Shown: positions 8,433-17,404 of the stretch, piece by piece
How positions within the stretch are numbered: the first letter of the stretch is position 1
How the letters are laid out: each line of letters starts with the position of its first letter
Assembly: GCA_964564545.1 (NCBI GenBank)
Contig: CAZMBP010000021.1
Coordinates: 1 to 64,000 of the forward strand
Reading direction: 5' to 3'
Origin: CAJQQY01 sp964564545
Lineage (GTDB): Bacteria > Bacteroidota > Bacteroidia > Chitinophagales > Saprospiraceae
Length of the DNA stretch: 64,000 bases
Program-made: the position numbers and the translations under genes
The notes under the pieces: generated by a model
The model's input: the letters and a program-made list of their open reading frames with translations, nothing else
What the model was told of the DNA's origin: nothing
Database searches by the model: none

Positions 8433-10436
8433 TTACATTTTTAATTCATTCGTTACTTCTTCCAAAAAGTCAAACCAAGTTTGATAAAAAGTAACTGTAT
8501 TTTCTAGACCTTTAATTCCATGACCCTGTCCTTCGAACTTAACTAGTTTTACATTTTTATCATACTTTTTCAAACTATCCGCCATCATGGTACTTCCTTC
8601 AATTGGCACTCTACTATCATTGGTACCATGAGTTAAAAGAAGATGTCCTTTCATTTTATCCGCATGATATAATGGTGATCGATCATTCAATTTGGCAGCC
8701 TCTGTTTTTGGATCACCTGCTTCAAGAGTTACCCAATCAGGAATATTACAGTTTTCATAAAAATGAATAATGTCTGAAAATCCTGCATGACTAATTCCAA
8801 ATCCCCAATCAAATTCTGCCTTATTTCCATTGATCTCTCCAGGGAAAGTTAAGGTTCTCATGGTAGCATATCCACCATGACTTCCTCCAAAAACTCCAAT
8901 ATTTTTAGGAGGGATATTTAGTTTTTCAGAAATATACTTAGCCGCATAAAATACATCAATGATTTCGTTACCACCTAAATCTTTATCGTTCAAGGCAGAG
9001 AAATCTTTTCCAAATCCACTACTTCCTCGAGGTGAAGGACTCAAAACATAAATACCTGCATCTGCTAAAATTTGGTATCGAGTGCTAAAATTATTTCCTC
9101 CTCCATAAAAAGATTGAATCATCACAATTTGATCTTTTGCTGGAAGCGGATTTTTAGGTTTATATAAATATGCATGTAGTTCTCTATTTTTTTCGGTCTT
9201 TGGATCTATATCAAAAGTAGGGTAAGTGATTCGCTCAGGTGTAGCTTTATAGATTTTTTCTTTTAATTCTTTAGGAACATCAACAACAGTTTTTGATACC
9301 AATTTATCTTTTGAAACTGTTACCTCATCAATTCGAAACATCGAAGCATTTGAACCTGCCGATACCATCATCTTATCTCCATCAGAATCATAAACACCTA
9401 AGGATACGTCACTCTTCTTTTGCATTACAATATCACCAGAAGGCAAGTCCAATAAATAAATTTGAGTTTCAATTGGAGAAGAAGTAGTTGCAAACATATA
9501 TTTTTCTCCCTCAATAGTAACCACTTCCGATGTTCCCAAATCAGTTGTAAATTTTGTCAACTGACTGGATTTATTAGTAGCAATATTATAACTATAAATG
9601 TTTCTAAATCCATCTTCATTAGATACATACATAAAAGTATTATTATCCAACCACTCTTTGAAAACACCAGGAAAACTTCTTTTTTTCGAAGCATCAGTTA
9701 ATAAGGTTTGTGTTTTTTTATCAAAATCAACATAAACAATATTTCCATAAGTTCGATCAGCATCTTTAAGCGCGGTAACAACAACTCCCTTTCCTTCAGG
9801 TTGCCAACTTGGTGTTCCCCAAGTAAATCGCATATCTGCTTTGTCTTGAAGAATTTTAGTTTCTTCATTGGTTTTCAAATCTAAGATTCGGAGTTCGCTT
9901 AATCGATTTGCTTTATCACCTAGACGAGCGATGTAGGCAACTTTAGTTCCAGCATCATTCCATCTGTATCCAAATATATATGGTACGTCAGTCAATTTTT
10001 CTACTTTTCCAGTTTTAGGATCCAAGCGAGTAAGGTTGATAATTTCATCATTGATTTCGTCACCTGTCCAATAGAGATGGTTATCATTTTTATTATATCG
10101 AATACCCCAAACATTTCGAGTGGAGTAATCAATATCTGAGATTTTTTTCCCTTTGGTCAAATCAGGATTTCCACTAAGATCAAGTTCTAGAAGATCAGTT
10201 GTAGCACCTCTTTTCATGTAGTATAATTTTCCAGCTGCATAATAGGGATTGAATCCACTATATGGAAAACCTTCAATGTATGGGGTTAAATCAATTGTTC
10301 TTCCTTTGAAAGAAACCATCCTAGAATTATCAGGTTCCGCAATTGTTGTATTGGTTTCTGCAGGGGCTACTTCTCCCCCACAACTTAATAATCCAATAAA
10401 ATAAAAACTTACTAATAAGTATTTAAGTAATTTCAT
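8433..10436 (-). CDS. S9 family peptidase (prolyl oligopeptidase-type) lipoprotein
   Basis: The 667-residue protein has a lipoprotein signal (Cys19). A beta-propeller of WD40/TolB-like repeats spans about 40-390 ('RLDPKTGKVEKLTDV', 'AGTKVAYIARLGDK', 'RLSELRILDLKTNEE'). An alpha/beta-hydrolase domain spans about 400-667. The catalytic triad is visible: Ser519 in 'GGSHGGY', Asp607 in 'HGTNDSRVP' and His639 in 'EGQGHG'. This matches dipeptidyl/oligo-peptidases of family S9 that trim peptides in the periplasm. The gene is transcribed alone and ends at a strong terminator at 8370-8400. Confidence 0.92.
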   Translation of the reverse strand: MKLLKYLLVSFYFIGLLSCGGEVAPAETNTTIAEPDNSRMVSFKGRTIDLTPYIEGFPYSGFNPYYAAGKLYYMKRGATTDLLELDLSGNPDLTKGKKISDIDYSTRNVWGIRYNKNDNHLYWTGDEINDEIINLTRLDPKTGKVEKLTDVPYIFGYRWNDAGTKVAYIARLGDKANRLSELRILDLKTNEETKILQDKADMRFTWGTPSWQPEGKGVVVTALKDADRTYGNIVYVDFDKKTQTLLTDASKKRSFPGVFKEWLDNNTFMYVSNEDGFRNIYSYNIATNKSSQLTKFTTDLGTSEVVTIEGEKYMFATTSSPIETQIYLLDLPSGDIVMQKKSDVSLGVYDSDGDKMMVSAGSNASMFRIDEVTVSKDKLVSKTVVDVPKELKEKIYKATPERITYPTFDIDPKTEKNRELHAYLYKPKNPLPAKDQIVMIQSFYGGGNNFSTRYQILADAGIYVLSPSPRGSSGFGKDFSALNDKDLGGNEIIDVFYAAKYISEKLNIPPKNIGVFGGSHGGYATMRTLTFPGEINGNKAEFDWGFGISHAGFSDIIHFYENCNIPDWVTLEAGDPKTEAAKLNDRSPLYHADKMKGHLLLTHGTNDSRVPIEGSTMMADSLKKYDKNVKLVKFEGQGHGIKGLENTVTFYQTWFDFLEEVTNELKM

Positions 10437-10637
10437 GATGAGCTATTTTTTTTGAAAAATGATTTAGAATTAAAGAGTATTTTAATGAAAAAAAGTTGCT
10501 TAAAGATAGGAAGTATCTACTGGAATTAGATAAAGAAAGATGGTTCAAAACCAACACACATTAATCAAATGAATAGCATAATACAAGAAATGATAGACTA
10601 GATAAGATATAGTTATGAAAATATGAAGTAGCCAGAT

Positions 10638-11852
10638 TTAAATAAAAGCATAAATTCGATAAACCAAAAACCACCCACATAACAATAATCCTACATAAGG
10701 AATAAAAATAGGAAACGTCCGAACTCCTTCAGGTTTTGGAATTTCTTTTTTCAAAATAATCAAAGACAAATTAACCATCATAAAAATTAAAATTATCACA
10801 AAACTAGTTGCCTCTGCTAAAGGAACTATAGGAAAAAAAAGGGACAATATCGCAATTAGAATACTTGTTAAAATGGTTGTTCTTACAGGCGTTTGATACT
10901 TTGGATGAAGTTTATAAAAATAAGTTGGTGCCAACTTTTCTTCCGACATTCCATACAATACTCTCGATCCCATAATGATTTGTGCAATCCCTCCATTGAG
11001 GACAGATATCATACTTATGCCACTTATAATCAATGGATATTGTGAACCATGTTGAACTAAAATATCTGCGAGAGGGGCATCGCTAGCTGCCAATTTATCA
11101 ATTGGAAATGCAAGAACCGTTACCACAGAAACACCAATATAAATGATGGTAGTAATAATCAAAGAAAGAATAATAGCTATTGGTAAATTCCGTTGTGGAT
11201 TCTTAACTTCCTCAGCAATATTCGCAAAATCCTCAAATCCTATGTAGGCATAGAAAGCAAGAAAAGCACCTAAAACAATTGGATTGATATTTTTCAATTC
11301 CATAGATGGAATGAGCTGAGAAAATGTTTCTTCGGTTCCTGTGATGGTTCCTCCTGCTAAATAAACCACTAATAATAATCCAGCTATTTCCACCAAAGTA
11401 ATCACTACTACTAGGTTGATACTTTCAGCAATTCCTTTAATGCAAAAAAAAGATAACAATGCAATTACAAGTGGAATAATAACCCAATCAGGTATACTAA
11501 AAAAGATATGAAAATAGCCTACAAACCCTCGCATCATAGCTGCAGTCGAAACTACTCCAGTTACCAAAATAAGATAGCCGATTAGTATCGAAAATTTTCT
11601 GTTATGAAAAGCTTGTTGGACATATACCACCACGCCCCCGCTTTTGGGATACCTTGCGGATAATTCAGCAAAGGAAAAAGCCGTAAATCCAGCTAACAAT
11701 GCAGCAAATAAGAAAGCACCTGGAGCTAAAAAACCTGAAGCTCCGGCTACTTTTCCTACCAAAACATAAATACCTGCTCCAAGCATTGTTCCTATTCCAA
11801 AGAAAATAAGTTGCCAAAGTTGGAGAGTTTTTTTGAGTTCTTGTTTTGCCAT
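10638..11852 (-). CDS. APC superfamily amino-acid permease
   Basis: A 404-residue integral membrane protein with about 12 hydrophobic segments. The first helix carries 'FFGIGTMLGAGIYVLVG', the glycine-rich substrate and ion motif of the APC fold, and 'AYIGFEDFANIAEEVKNPQRNLP' is the usual TM6 consensus. It is probably an amino-acid/cation symporter of the cationic or branched amino-acid group; the substrate cannot be told from sequence. It lies in a single-gene unit, with no terminator that I can see. Confidence 0.9.
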   Translation of the reverse strand: MAKQELKKTLQLWQLIFFGIGTMLGAGIYVLVGKVAGASGFLAPGAFLFAALLAGFTAFSFAELSARYPKSGGVVVYVQQAFHNRKFSILIGYLILVTGVVSTAAMMRGFVGYFHIFFSIPDWVIIPLVIALLSFFCIKGIAESINLVVVITLVEIAGLLLVVYLAGGTITGTEETFSQLIPSMELKNINPIVLGAFLAFYAYIGFEDFANIAEEVKNPQRNLPIAIILSLIITTIIYIGVSVVTVLAFPIDKLAASDAPLADILVQHGSQYPLIISGISMISVLNGGIAQIIMGSRVLYGMSEEKLAPTYFYKLHPKYQTPVRTTILTSILIAILSLFFPIVPLAEATSFVIILIFMMVNLSLIILKKEIPKPEGVRTFPIFIPYVGLLLCGWFLVYRIYAFI

Positions 11853-12016
11853 AATATAAAATGTAATCTATAAATCATTCTTTATGAAGAATGATATCAT
11901 AGAGCAATATTTTGAACCAAAAACATGATTCAATCCAATAATTGTTTTTAAAGTTAGGTTTTCAAATATTAAAAAAAAGTGATTTTCATCAATTATATAT
12001 ATGACATTTTCTAAAA

Positions 12017-12050
12017 AGAAAGAGAACCAAAAAAAAGAGAACCAAAAAAA
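12017..12050 (+). repeat. Short tandem direct repeat
   Basis: Two adjacent copies of an AGAGAACC unit followed by a run of A, about 15 bp each, in the 283-bp space between the APC and SLC13 permease genes. Likely slippage; no function suggested. Confidence 0.6.
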
Positions 12051-12135
12051 TATTGCCCTATAAAATCTACCCTAAATAATATTCTCTTACTTACCTTTGG
12101 GTTTTTTATAAAATACAGGATTAAACAAATAATAA

Positions 12136-13506
12136 ATGTCCTTTCGTAAAAAATTCACCCCAAATAGAATAGTGATTCTATTATTTATAGGACTCTTTGT
12201 TAGTTATTTTTCTCATGTTTTTCAATCTCTTTTTGGATTGAACAAACAAGAAGAAATTGCTGCCATTATTTTAATTGCAACTGCAATTCTCTGGATTTCT
12301 GAAGCGCTTCCATTATACATCACAAGTCTAGCTGTCCTATTCTTTCAAATATTATGGCTCTTACCTGCTCTCGTAGAAACAGGAGTCAACGTCACCAAAG
12401 AGGATTTTCTGATTGCTTTTTTTGGTGATATTACATTGCTCTTCATGGGTGGATTTGTGTTAGCTGCTCTGCTTAACAAATATGGTATTTCGAGAATGAT
12501 AGCCAGAAGTATTATTGAGAAAACTGGAAATAGTCCTTCTCGTGTTTTACTATCCCTAATTTTAGTTTCCTCGATTTTGTCTATGTGGATCAGTAATACT
12601 GCCACAGCAGCAATGATGTTTGCAATTGTCGCACCAGTTGTAATTGATTTACCAGAGACTTCTCCTTTTTCCAAAGCAATAGCTTTAGCCATTCCATTTG
12701 CCTGTAATTTAGGAGGTATCGGAACACCGATTGGAACTCCTCCTAATGCGATTGCCATGGAATATTTGCTTCAAATGGATATCAATGTAACCTTTGCTCG
12801 ATGGATGGCTATGGCAGTTCCATTGATGTTTTTATTACTATTTTTATTGTGGAAAGTCTTGTTAAAATTATATCCTCCAGGTGATGTAAAAATTCAAATT
12901 GAAATAGATGCCATTCATTCATTTGGAAAAAAACAATACTTAGTGCTAGGGATTTTTGTAGTAACAGTACTTGGTTGGTTAACCTCAGGAACTACAGGAC
13001 TTTCTACTGGAATGGTTGGACTTTTTGTAGTGTTGGCAGCGTTTGGAAGTAAATTATTAGAAAACCGAGATTTTAAAAATCTCTCTTGGGATATTTTATT
13101 TATGTTGGGTGGAGGTTTGTGTTTAGGAGTTGGACTAAAGAAAAGTGGAATCACAAATACGATCGCAGGATTACTCCCATTAGAAAGTGGTTTCTTTATC
13201 ATTTTAGTTTTGTTGGTAATTCTTGCTGCTGTTATGACAACCTTTATGAGTAATACGGCAACTGCTAACTTATTAATTCCTGTAGCTGTGGCGCTCCCAC
13301 AAGGTGAATTAATTTTGACCATTGCTATTGCACTAATGTGTTCTTCATCAATGGCATTGCCAATTAGTACTCCTCCAAACGCCATTGCTTTTGGTTCTGG
13401 ATTTCTGTCCTCCAAGGATATGTTATTCTCTGGAACCTTTGTTACTTTTTTAGCTTTGGTAGGAATACTCTTGACTTGTGTTTTTTATTTACCATGGATT
13501 GTTTAA
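12136..13506 (+). CDS. SLC13/DASS family anion symporter
   Basis: The 456-residue membrane protein shows the two inverted signature repeats of the divalent anion:sodium symporter family. 'MWISNTATAAMM' with 'GIGTPIGTPPNAIA' forms one half; 'FMSNTATANLLIPVA' with 'ALPISTPPNAIAFGSG' forms the other. These SNT motifs bind Na+ and the carboxylate. Probable substrates are C4-dicarboxylates, citrate or sulfate, taken up with Na+ at the inner membrane. The next gene starts 33 bp downstream and is probably co-transcribed. Confidence 0.9.
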   Translation: MSFRKKFTPNRIVILLFIGLFVSYFSHVFQSLFGLNKQEEIAAIILIATAILWISEALPLYITSLAVLFFQILWLLPALVETGVNVTKEDFLIAFFGDITLLFMGGFVLAALLNKYGISRMIARSIIEKTGNSPSRVLLSLILVSSILSMWISNTATAAMMFAIVAPVVIDLPETSPFSKAIALAIPFACNLGGIGTPIGTPPNAIAMEYLLQMDINVTFARWMAMAVPLMFLLLFLLWKVLLKLYPPGDVKIQIEIDAIHSFGKKQYLVLGIFVVTVLGWLTSGTTGLSTGMVGLFVVLAAFGSKLLENRDFKNLSWDILFMLGGGLCLGVGLKKSGITNTIAGLLPLESGFFIILVLLVILAAVMTTFMSNTATANLLIPVAVALPQGELILTIAIALMCSSSMALPISTPPNAIAFGSGFLSSKDMLFSGTFVTFLALVGILLTCVFYLPWIV

Positions 13507-13539
13507 ATTAGTAAAAGTTTACCTTATAAAAATCAACTT

Positions 13540-13875
13540 ATGGATGTTTTACTTCAAAAATGTCAAAACTGCCAATCAGAAAAATTAAAGAATATTTTAT
13601 ATCGAGAAGCAGGTGAACCTGATCGGGTATTTGTAGAATGCCATGATTGCAAAACATTTGTGGCAAGTTATGTGATAGCTCCACTTGGATATTTTCACAA
13701 TGGAAAAGGATTTGAATCTTTCCTTCGAGGAGTTAATCGTAGTGGCGGATTTATGAGTGGAAGACGAGTTAAAAGACTTTTTGCAGAAAGAAAGGATATG
13801 GAAATAAAAGCATTCAAAGAAGTAAAAGAAAAACTGAAAGAAAAACTAGAGTCTCAAAAGAACAAAGAAGAATAA
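13540..13875 (+). CDS. Small conserved-looking protein with two CxxC pairs
   Basis: A 111-residue cytoplasmic protein that I do not recognise by name. 'CQNCQS' near the N-terminus and 'CHDC' about residue 34 could form a zinc ribbon. The middle has 'GKGFESFLRGVNRSGGFMSGRRVKRLF', and the C-terminal 25 residues are a charged helix rich in Lys and Glu. It lies 33 bp after the SLC13 permease gene and ends at a bidirectional terminator, so it is probably the second gene of that operon. Confidence 0.7.
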   Translation: MDVLLQKCQNCQSEKLKNILYREAGEPDRVFVECHDCKTFVASYVIAPLGYFHNGKGFESFLRGVNRSGGFMSGRRVKRLFAERKDMEIKAFKEVKEKLKEKLESQKNKEE

Positions 13876-13897
13876 AAGCTACGACTTAGGTTAAAAT

Positions 13898-13937
13898 AAG
13901 AATCCCGAATCTTTAATTAAAAAGATTCGGGATTCTT
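13898..13937. terminator. Bidirectional terminator
   Basis: A 17-bp perfect stem containing AATCCCGAATCTTT, with a 6-nt loop, lies between convergent genes ending at 13875 and 13956. Both flanks are A/T rich. The stem core AATCCCGAAT recurs in the terminator at 41220-41258. Confidence 0.85.
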
Positions 13938-13955
13938 GTTTGTAAGAAGTATTAT

Positions 13956-15233
13956 CTAATTAATAGATAATTTCTTAACAGATATTTTATTGCCAAATCG
14001 GCATTCTAAAATGTACATTCCACTTGAAAGACTAGAAACATTAACTGTTTCATTAGATGATGGGTTTGTCTTCATCATCATAACTCTTCCAGTAAAGTCA
14101 CGGATAATTAATTCATCCATTACCTCATCAGACTTGATTTGAATTTCAGTATTAGCAGGATTCGGGAAGAAAGAGAACAAGTTTTCTTTTACAACTTCAA
14201 CACTTGAAGTTCCTTCTTTCACTAAAACAAAGTGCCAATATCCAATTCCACCAAAATCAATATCAATAGTCATTCTATCTCCTTCAATAACTGCAGGGTA
14301 AGTAATAGACTGTACAGCATCTCCAGGAGAAGCAAGCTCTCCACCATTGTGAACTTTTGCGAGTCCTAGGTGCGCTCCAACTCCATCAAGAGTAATTGTT
14401 CCTGCTGCTTCATCATATGTCCAGGTAGCTGCATTAGACCCATCATGTGGTGCAACTGGTGTTGCACATCCTTCTGGATCATTTCCTTGCCATGCTTCTA
14501 CCCAAGTTTCAGTTCCTTGTACATTACTAAATGTTCCATCTGCATTGAAAACAAATTGGTCATCATAAAAACAAGCTCTTGAAGTAACACCTGCATCGTC
14601 AATTGCAAACCATGAGAAATCTCCCAATGCTGGTCCTACAGCAATTGAGTTAGCTTCTGGAGCCATTACCCAAGTAGTTCCATTTAAATCAACAGGAGGA
14701 AGTTCTTTCTCCAAAACGAAATGCCAATATCCAATTCCACCAAAATCAATATCAATGGTCATATAATTACCATCGAAAATTACAGGATATGTAATAGAAG
14801 CAGGCGCAGCTGAAGGAGAAGCAAGCTCTCCACCATTGTGAACCTTTGCAAGACCTAGATGTGCTCCAACTCCTGTTAAAGTAACAGTACTTGCCATTGC
14901 ATCATAAGACCAAGTTGCAGCATTAGAACCATCATGAGGAGCAATTGGTGCACCACATGCCTCAGGATCTGAACCTTGCCAAGGCTCTAACCATGTTTCA
15001 CCATCTTGAACATTTTGGAAAGTTCCGTCTGCATTAAAAACGAATTTATCGTCAAAAAAACAAGCTCTAGTTGTTACATCTCCAGCACTACTTGCCCACC
15101 ATGAGAAATCTCCAAGAGTTGGACCTACAGCTAATGCATCTGGAATTGGTGCAATTTTCCATGTTCCTTCTACTTGAGAAAAAACACTAGTAAATGAGAA
15201 TAATAACAATAATGAAAAGTAAATTTTTTTCAT
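13956..15233 (-). CDS. T9SS-exported protein with a duplicated 155-residue domain
   Basis: The 425-residue protein has a signal peptide (1-19). Two copies of the same domain follow (about 22-176 and 185-338), about 70% identical by eye. Each has 'GTW..AP', 'GDFSW', 'TRAC', 'FVFNADGTF', 'PHDGSNAATW', 'GVGAHLGLAKVHNGGELASP' and 'MTIDIDFGGIGYWHFVL'. The last 75 residues are a T9SS type A sorting domain ('FFPNPANTEIQI', 'LSSGMYILE'). It should be secreted or attached at the cell surface. From memory, domains of this kind occur next to or inside laminarinases of marine Bacteroidota, which suggests glucan binding; that is inference. The GATGTA pair at 15365-15381 lies upstream. Confidence 0.82.
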   Translation of the reverse strand: MKKIYFSLLLLFSFTSVFSQVEGTWKIAPIPDALAVGPTLGDFSWWASSAGDVTTRACFFDDKFVFNADGTFQNVQDGETWLEPWQGSDPEACGAPIAPHDGSNAATWSYDAMASTVTLTGVGAHLGLAKVHNGGELASPSAAPASITYPVIFDGNYMTIDIDFGGIGYWHFVLEKELPPVDLNGTTWVMAPEANSIAVGPALGDFSWFAIDDAGVTSRACFYDDQFVFNADGTFSNVQGTETWVEAWQGNDPEGCATPVAPHDGSNAATWTYDEAAGTITLDGVGAHLGLAKVHNGGELASPGDAVQSITYPAVIEGDRMTIDIDFGGIGYWHFVLVKEGTSSVEVVKENLFSFFPNPANTEIQIKSDEVMDELIIRDFTGRVMMMKTNPSSNETVNVSSLSSGMYILECRFGNKISVKKLSIN

Positions 15234-15364
15234 AATAATAAAATGATTTTAAAAGTTAAAAGATTAATTTCTATATCTTATCTAATGCTAATATGAGCAT
15301 TTTTCGGTAATATAAAGAACGTTATTTGTCGCCAGGTTTCAATATACTGTACGTTTTCCCAATT

Positions 15365-15381
15365 GATGTAGTGGTGATGTA
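15365..15381. promoter_or_regulatory. GATGTA-N5-GATGTA pair
   Basis: Two GATGTA hexamers on the plus strand, 11 bp apart (15365 and 15376), repeat the half-operator seen at 26 and 31 kb. A palindromic TACATGTA follows at 15383-15390. Relative to the only downstream gene (15233, minus strand) the pair is inverted compared with the two complete operators, and no TAnnTTTG lies 33 bp away. It may be a variant site or a remnant. Confidence 0.5.
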
Positions 15382-15475
15382 GTACATGTAGTAGGTTTGA
15401 CGCACGTATTTCATATGAAAATAATAATTAATTGGATAAAACTTCAAAATAATTGAGGAAAGTTTTTTAATAAAA

Positions 15476-17383
15476 TTAACTCTCCTGAGAATATTTCAAA
15501 CCATACCCATATGGAAATAATGGTTCGTAAACTTCATCTCCTCTCAAGTAATTCTCTCCTCTTTTTTTCTGCCAAGTAAATGAAAGTTTTCCTTCAAAAT
15601 CATAATCTCCAAATATAACATCAGCAACTCCTTGTCCTTCAGATCCAGGCAACCAAGCTGCTACGAAAGCCGAAGACTCTTCCAATTCTTTTTTAATTAT
15701 TAAGGTTCTACCACTTACTAAAACAACTACTGCTGGAATCCCTTTATCTGTAATATTATGAATAGCCCGAAGATCTTCCGGATGAATTTCATTCAATACT
15801 GTTGAGTGAGCATATGGATGAAGTACCTTCATAAATCCTTGGATTTTACCTGCCGTCTCACCTATCACATGATCACTATCTCTAATATCCCCCATACCTT
15901 CAGCATATGGTGTTTCTCCAATCACTACTATTCCTACATCATGCTTTTCAGGATCTGCGGCACTTCCATTGATATTTAAAATAGCATTTGAAGCGACTGC
16001 TTTGATTCCATCCCAAATGGAGGTTCCTCCTTCAATTGTCCCTTTCTGAACACCAGCTCCAGGTGATTGATAATCCATAATAATCGAACCATCTTCTTTA
16101 TCCCGACCAATTGCTTGACTATCAGATACACCTTGCCAAGCAATAGTGAATCCTCCACATTGATGCCCACAATCATCTGCATTTTTTCCAGCAACAATAA
16201 TTCGTGCATTTTTACTTAAGGGTAAAATATCATTTTGGTTTTTTAATAAAACTAATGATTTACGTACGGCTTCTCTAGCAACTTCTCGGTTTTCTTTCGT
16301 TCCAAAACTTGGATTCTTTGACCAATATCTTTCCGCTGGTCTTGGTTTTTCAAATAAACCATATTTTATTTTTACATATAAAATTCTTCTAACAGCATCA
16401 TCAATTCTTTCCATTGGAATTCTTCCTGATTCAACATGAGTTCTCACATGAGCGATAAAATCTCTCCATTTTTCTGAAACCATAAACATGTCAATTCCAG
16501 CATTTACACTCATTGCTACTGTTTCGAAATAGCTGTCATTGAGGTAATCAATTCCATCCCAATCAGAAATAATAAACCCTTCGAATCCTAATTCATTTTT
16601 CAATACATCAGTCAATAAATAACGATGTCCATGACACTTATCCCCTTTCCAACTATTAAAAGAAGCCATCACAGTTAGTACTCCTTCTGCAATCGCAGGG
16701 TAATAAGGAGCAATGTGAATTCGACTCATTTCCTCATCTGATATATCAGTATCTCCTTGATCTATTCCGTAAGATGTTCCACCATCACCTACCCAATGCT
16801 TTACGCATCCAGCCACGCTATCTCTTCCTAAATCTCCTTGCAAACCTTTCACAAATCTTCCAGCATAAGATTGAACTATTTCTGGATCTTCAGAAAAACT
16901 CTCATAAGTTCTTCCCCAATGATAATTACGTGCAACAGCAAGCGTTGGTGCAAAAGTCCACTCTACTCCTGTTGATAAAATTTCACGAGCTGTCACCTTT
17001 GCAATTCGTTCTATTAAATCAGGATCACGCATAGCACCTAGTCCAATATTGTGAGGAAAAATGGTAGCACCAATTACATTATTATGACCGTGAATTGCAT
17101 CCACTCCATAAATAATTGGAATAGCTAAATGATGTTCATCCTGCTCCATAGAGGCTGCCCAATAAGCATCATTCATGTCTATCCAATCAGAAGGTTTATT
17201 CTTCCCTGGCACAGAACCTCCACCACTTAGTACAGAACCAATATGATAACTTTTGACCTCTTCAGGTGAAATAACCATTCTTTCAGTTTGAGTCATTTGA
17301 CCAATTTTTTGATCAAGTGTCATTTTTTGTAACAATGCTTCTACACGTTGTGAGATTTCTTGATTTGTTTCTACTTTTCTCAT
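15476..17383 (-). CDS. GH3 beta-glucosidase, exo-glucanase type, no signal peptide
   Basis: A 635-residue GH3 enzyme starting directly with 'EALLQKMTLDQKIGQM' and lacking any signal peptide, hence probably cytoplasmic. It has the GH3 N barrel with nucleophile Asp274 in 'IISDWDG', and the GH3 C domain. It ends at 'LFPYGYGLKYS' without the fibronectin-III-like tail of its neighbours. 'KHWVGDGGTSYGIDQGDT' resembles the barley exo-1,3/1,4-beta-glucanase branch of the family. It is the last gene of the glucan series, 21 bp after the previous GH3, and should release glucose from short beta-glucans. Confidence 0.92.
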   Translation of the reverse strand: MRKVETNQEISQRVEALLQKMTLDQKIGQMTQTERMVISPEEVKSYHIGSVLSGGGSVPGKNKPSDWIDMNDAYWAASMEQDEHHLAIPIIYGVDAIHGHNNVIGATIFPHNIGLGAMRDPDLIERIAKVTAREILSTGVEWTFAPTLAVARNYHWGRTYESFSEDPEIVQSYAGRFVKGLQGDLGRDSVAGCVKHWVGDGGTSYGIDQGDTDISDEEMSRIHIAPYYPAIAEGVLTVMASFNSWKGDKCHGHRYLLTDVLKNELGFEGFIISDWDGIDYLNDSYFETVAMSVNAGIDMFMVSEKWRDFIAHVRTHVESGRIPMERIDDAVRRILYVKIKYGLFEKPRPAERYWSKNPSFGTKENREVAREAVRKSLVLLKNQNDILPLSKNARIIVAGKNADDCGHQCGGFTIAWQGVSDSQAIGRDKEDGSIIMDYQSPGAGVQKGTIEGGTSIWDGIKAVASNAILNINGSAADPEKHDVGIVVIGETPYAEGMGDIRDSDHVIGETAGKIQGFMKVLHPYAHSTVLNEIHPEDLRAIHNITDKGIPAVVVLVSGRTLIIKKELEESSAFVAAWLPGSEGQGVADVIFGDYDFEGKLSFTWQKKRGENYLRGDEVYEPLFPYGYGLKYSQES

Positions 17384-17404
17384 TTTAATAATTATGTTCG
17401 TTTA

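Noticed and set aside
12345..12758. Minus-strand frame inside the SLC13 permease gene (also 12915-13415)
   Set aside because: The family signatures are on the plus strand, and these frames lack any recognisable motif.
15365..15390. A third full four-box operator
   Set aside because: Only one GATGTA pair is intact, the orientation to the gene is opposite, and no -7 element lies at the 32-bp distance.
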